Positions 20,891-21,650 of a DNA stretch of 21,650 nucleotides are shown piece by piece (the stretch's first letter is position 1; the number at the start of each line of letters is the position of its first letter). The translations under genes and the position numbers were made by a program. The stretch comes from Purshia tridentata (taxonomy: Eukaryota; Streptophyta; Magnoliopsida; Rosales; Rosaceae). The DNA is taken from NCBI GenBank assembly GCA_003254885.1, contig QANT01008766.1, positions 1 to 21,650 of the forward strand. The letters are read 5' to 3'. The notes beneath the pieces were generated by a model, which ran no database searches, was not told the DNA's origin, and saw only the letters and a list, made by a program, of their open reading frames with translations.

Positions 20891-21650
20891 ATTTCTCTAA
20901 CAAAAAGAAGATAATGAAATGAGACTATATCGTGGTTTGTGGAGGTCGGGTGGACTAGAAAATGTCATACCTAGTTTAGTACTAATCAAAACTAAAATAT
21001 ACATTAGAAATATTTTGAGCCAAAAATCCGGCCCAAAACAATACAAGCAGACAGACCCAACAGAACAAAGCATTGGGCTAGGCCGACCCATGACCTTAAA
21101 AAATTGAATAATTGGATCAGGATTGAGTAGGTCCATTGGATCACGACCATAATTTTGTTTTCTATTGGCATTTTGACTTGGGATTTCATTTACTTCCCTA
21201 GTGCACAAGGCGACACTCATTTATATACCATTACCTTCTTATATATATATATGTATAATATTCACCTAATTTTTTATTTTTTTTCATTTTTTAAACATAC
21301 ATAGAGTTCGAGACAATTACTTTTAGTGGCGGATCCAGGATTCCTAACCCAAGGGGTCATGGTGTAAACGGCAGAGACCGACGACGGCAACTCTCCAGTG
21401 ATATGTGGTTGTGTGTTGGTTTTGAGGTTTGGCTAGTTAAGGTTTGGAATTGAGGGCCGAGGGCCGAGAGAAACAAAATAGAGGGCTCAGGTTGGTTAAA
21501 TATGGGAAGTTTGTTATATTTTATTTTATTTTTAATTCCTACCAAGCAATTAAATTTTGGATTTCGATAAAATTTTGATAATTAAAAAATTTGGAAATTT
21601 TGAAAAAAATTTCAAAAGAATTTTGATTTTATTGAAAATTTTGACCAAAT
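20891..21650. other. Repeat-like sequence at the right edge
   Basis: No gene is supported. The segment near 21327-21360 (GTGGCGGATCCAGGATT, then AAGGGGTCA) resembles a sequence I have often seen at dispersed plant repeats, but I cannot name the family. From 21535 the sequence becomes a low-complexity run of AAATTTT, GAAAATTTTG and similar units with abundant self-complementarity, and it is cut off by the window end. Confidence 0.4.

Noticed and set aside
20897..21220. A 107-residue - strand frame
   Set aside because: Overlapping frames occur on both strands and the sequence looks like dispersed repeat DNA rather than a gene.

Overview
This is a window of plant nuclear DNA, most likely a dicot (a rosid is plausible; the species cannot be settled from the sequence). 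The background is AT-rich and intergenic. Introns are GT-AG, and short-LTR and foldback elements are scattered through the non-coding parts. Two complete multi-exon genes can be reconstructed with clean splice junctions. They are convergent, tail to tail, about 2.3 kb apart. Two unresolved bases (N) sit in a poly-A run near the left end.

Gene 1 (+ strand, coding 5914-9184, five coding exons, 385 codons) is a BTB/POZ-TAZ-calmodulin-binding scaffold protein of the BT family, closest to BT4. A TATA box at 4559 and a probable 5'UTR intron of about 1.1 kb precede it. Its first coding intron carries a decayed short-LTR (TRIM-like) element. Gene 2 (- strand, coding 16010-11490, four exons, 894 codons) is a class I (membrane-anchored) formin. 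It has a signal peptide, a short proline-rich wall-facing segment, one membrane helix, an FH1 polyproline region and a complete FH2 domain. The pairing matters: as I recall, Arabidopsis formin FH6 (At5g67470) and BT4 (At5g67480) are also neighbours. The window therefore looks like an ancient conserved gene pair, which supports the names BT4 and FH6. The two proteins have no known shared pathway; BT proteins are CUL3-linked nuclear/cytosolic scaffolds and FH6-type formins nucleate actin at the plasma membrane.

Layout: 1-4.4 kb is gene-free and holds several foldback structures, a TRIM-like LTR with its primer-binding site, and two MITE-like hairpins. 4.4-5.9 kb is the BT4 promoter, 5'UTR and UTR intron. 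5.9-9.35 kb is BT4. 9.35-11.5 kb is the convergent spacer with one MITE-like element. 11.5-16.25 kb is FH6. 16.25-16.9 kb is the FH6 upstream region with two G-boxes. 16.9-21.65 kb is gene-free, with microsatellites, a near-complete foldback element and repeat-like sequence at the right edge.

The most unusual local observation is a tandem duplication that copies the FH6 exon 1/intron 1 junction, giving two intact 5' splice sites 61 bp apart. Only the exon-proximal one gives a full formin. I found no evidence of a wholly new genetic system.
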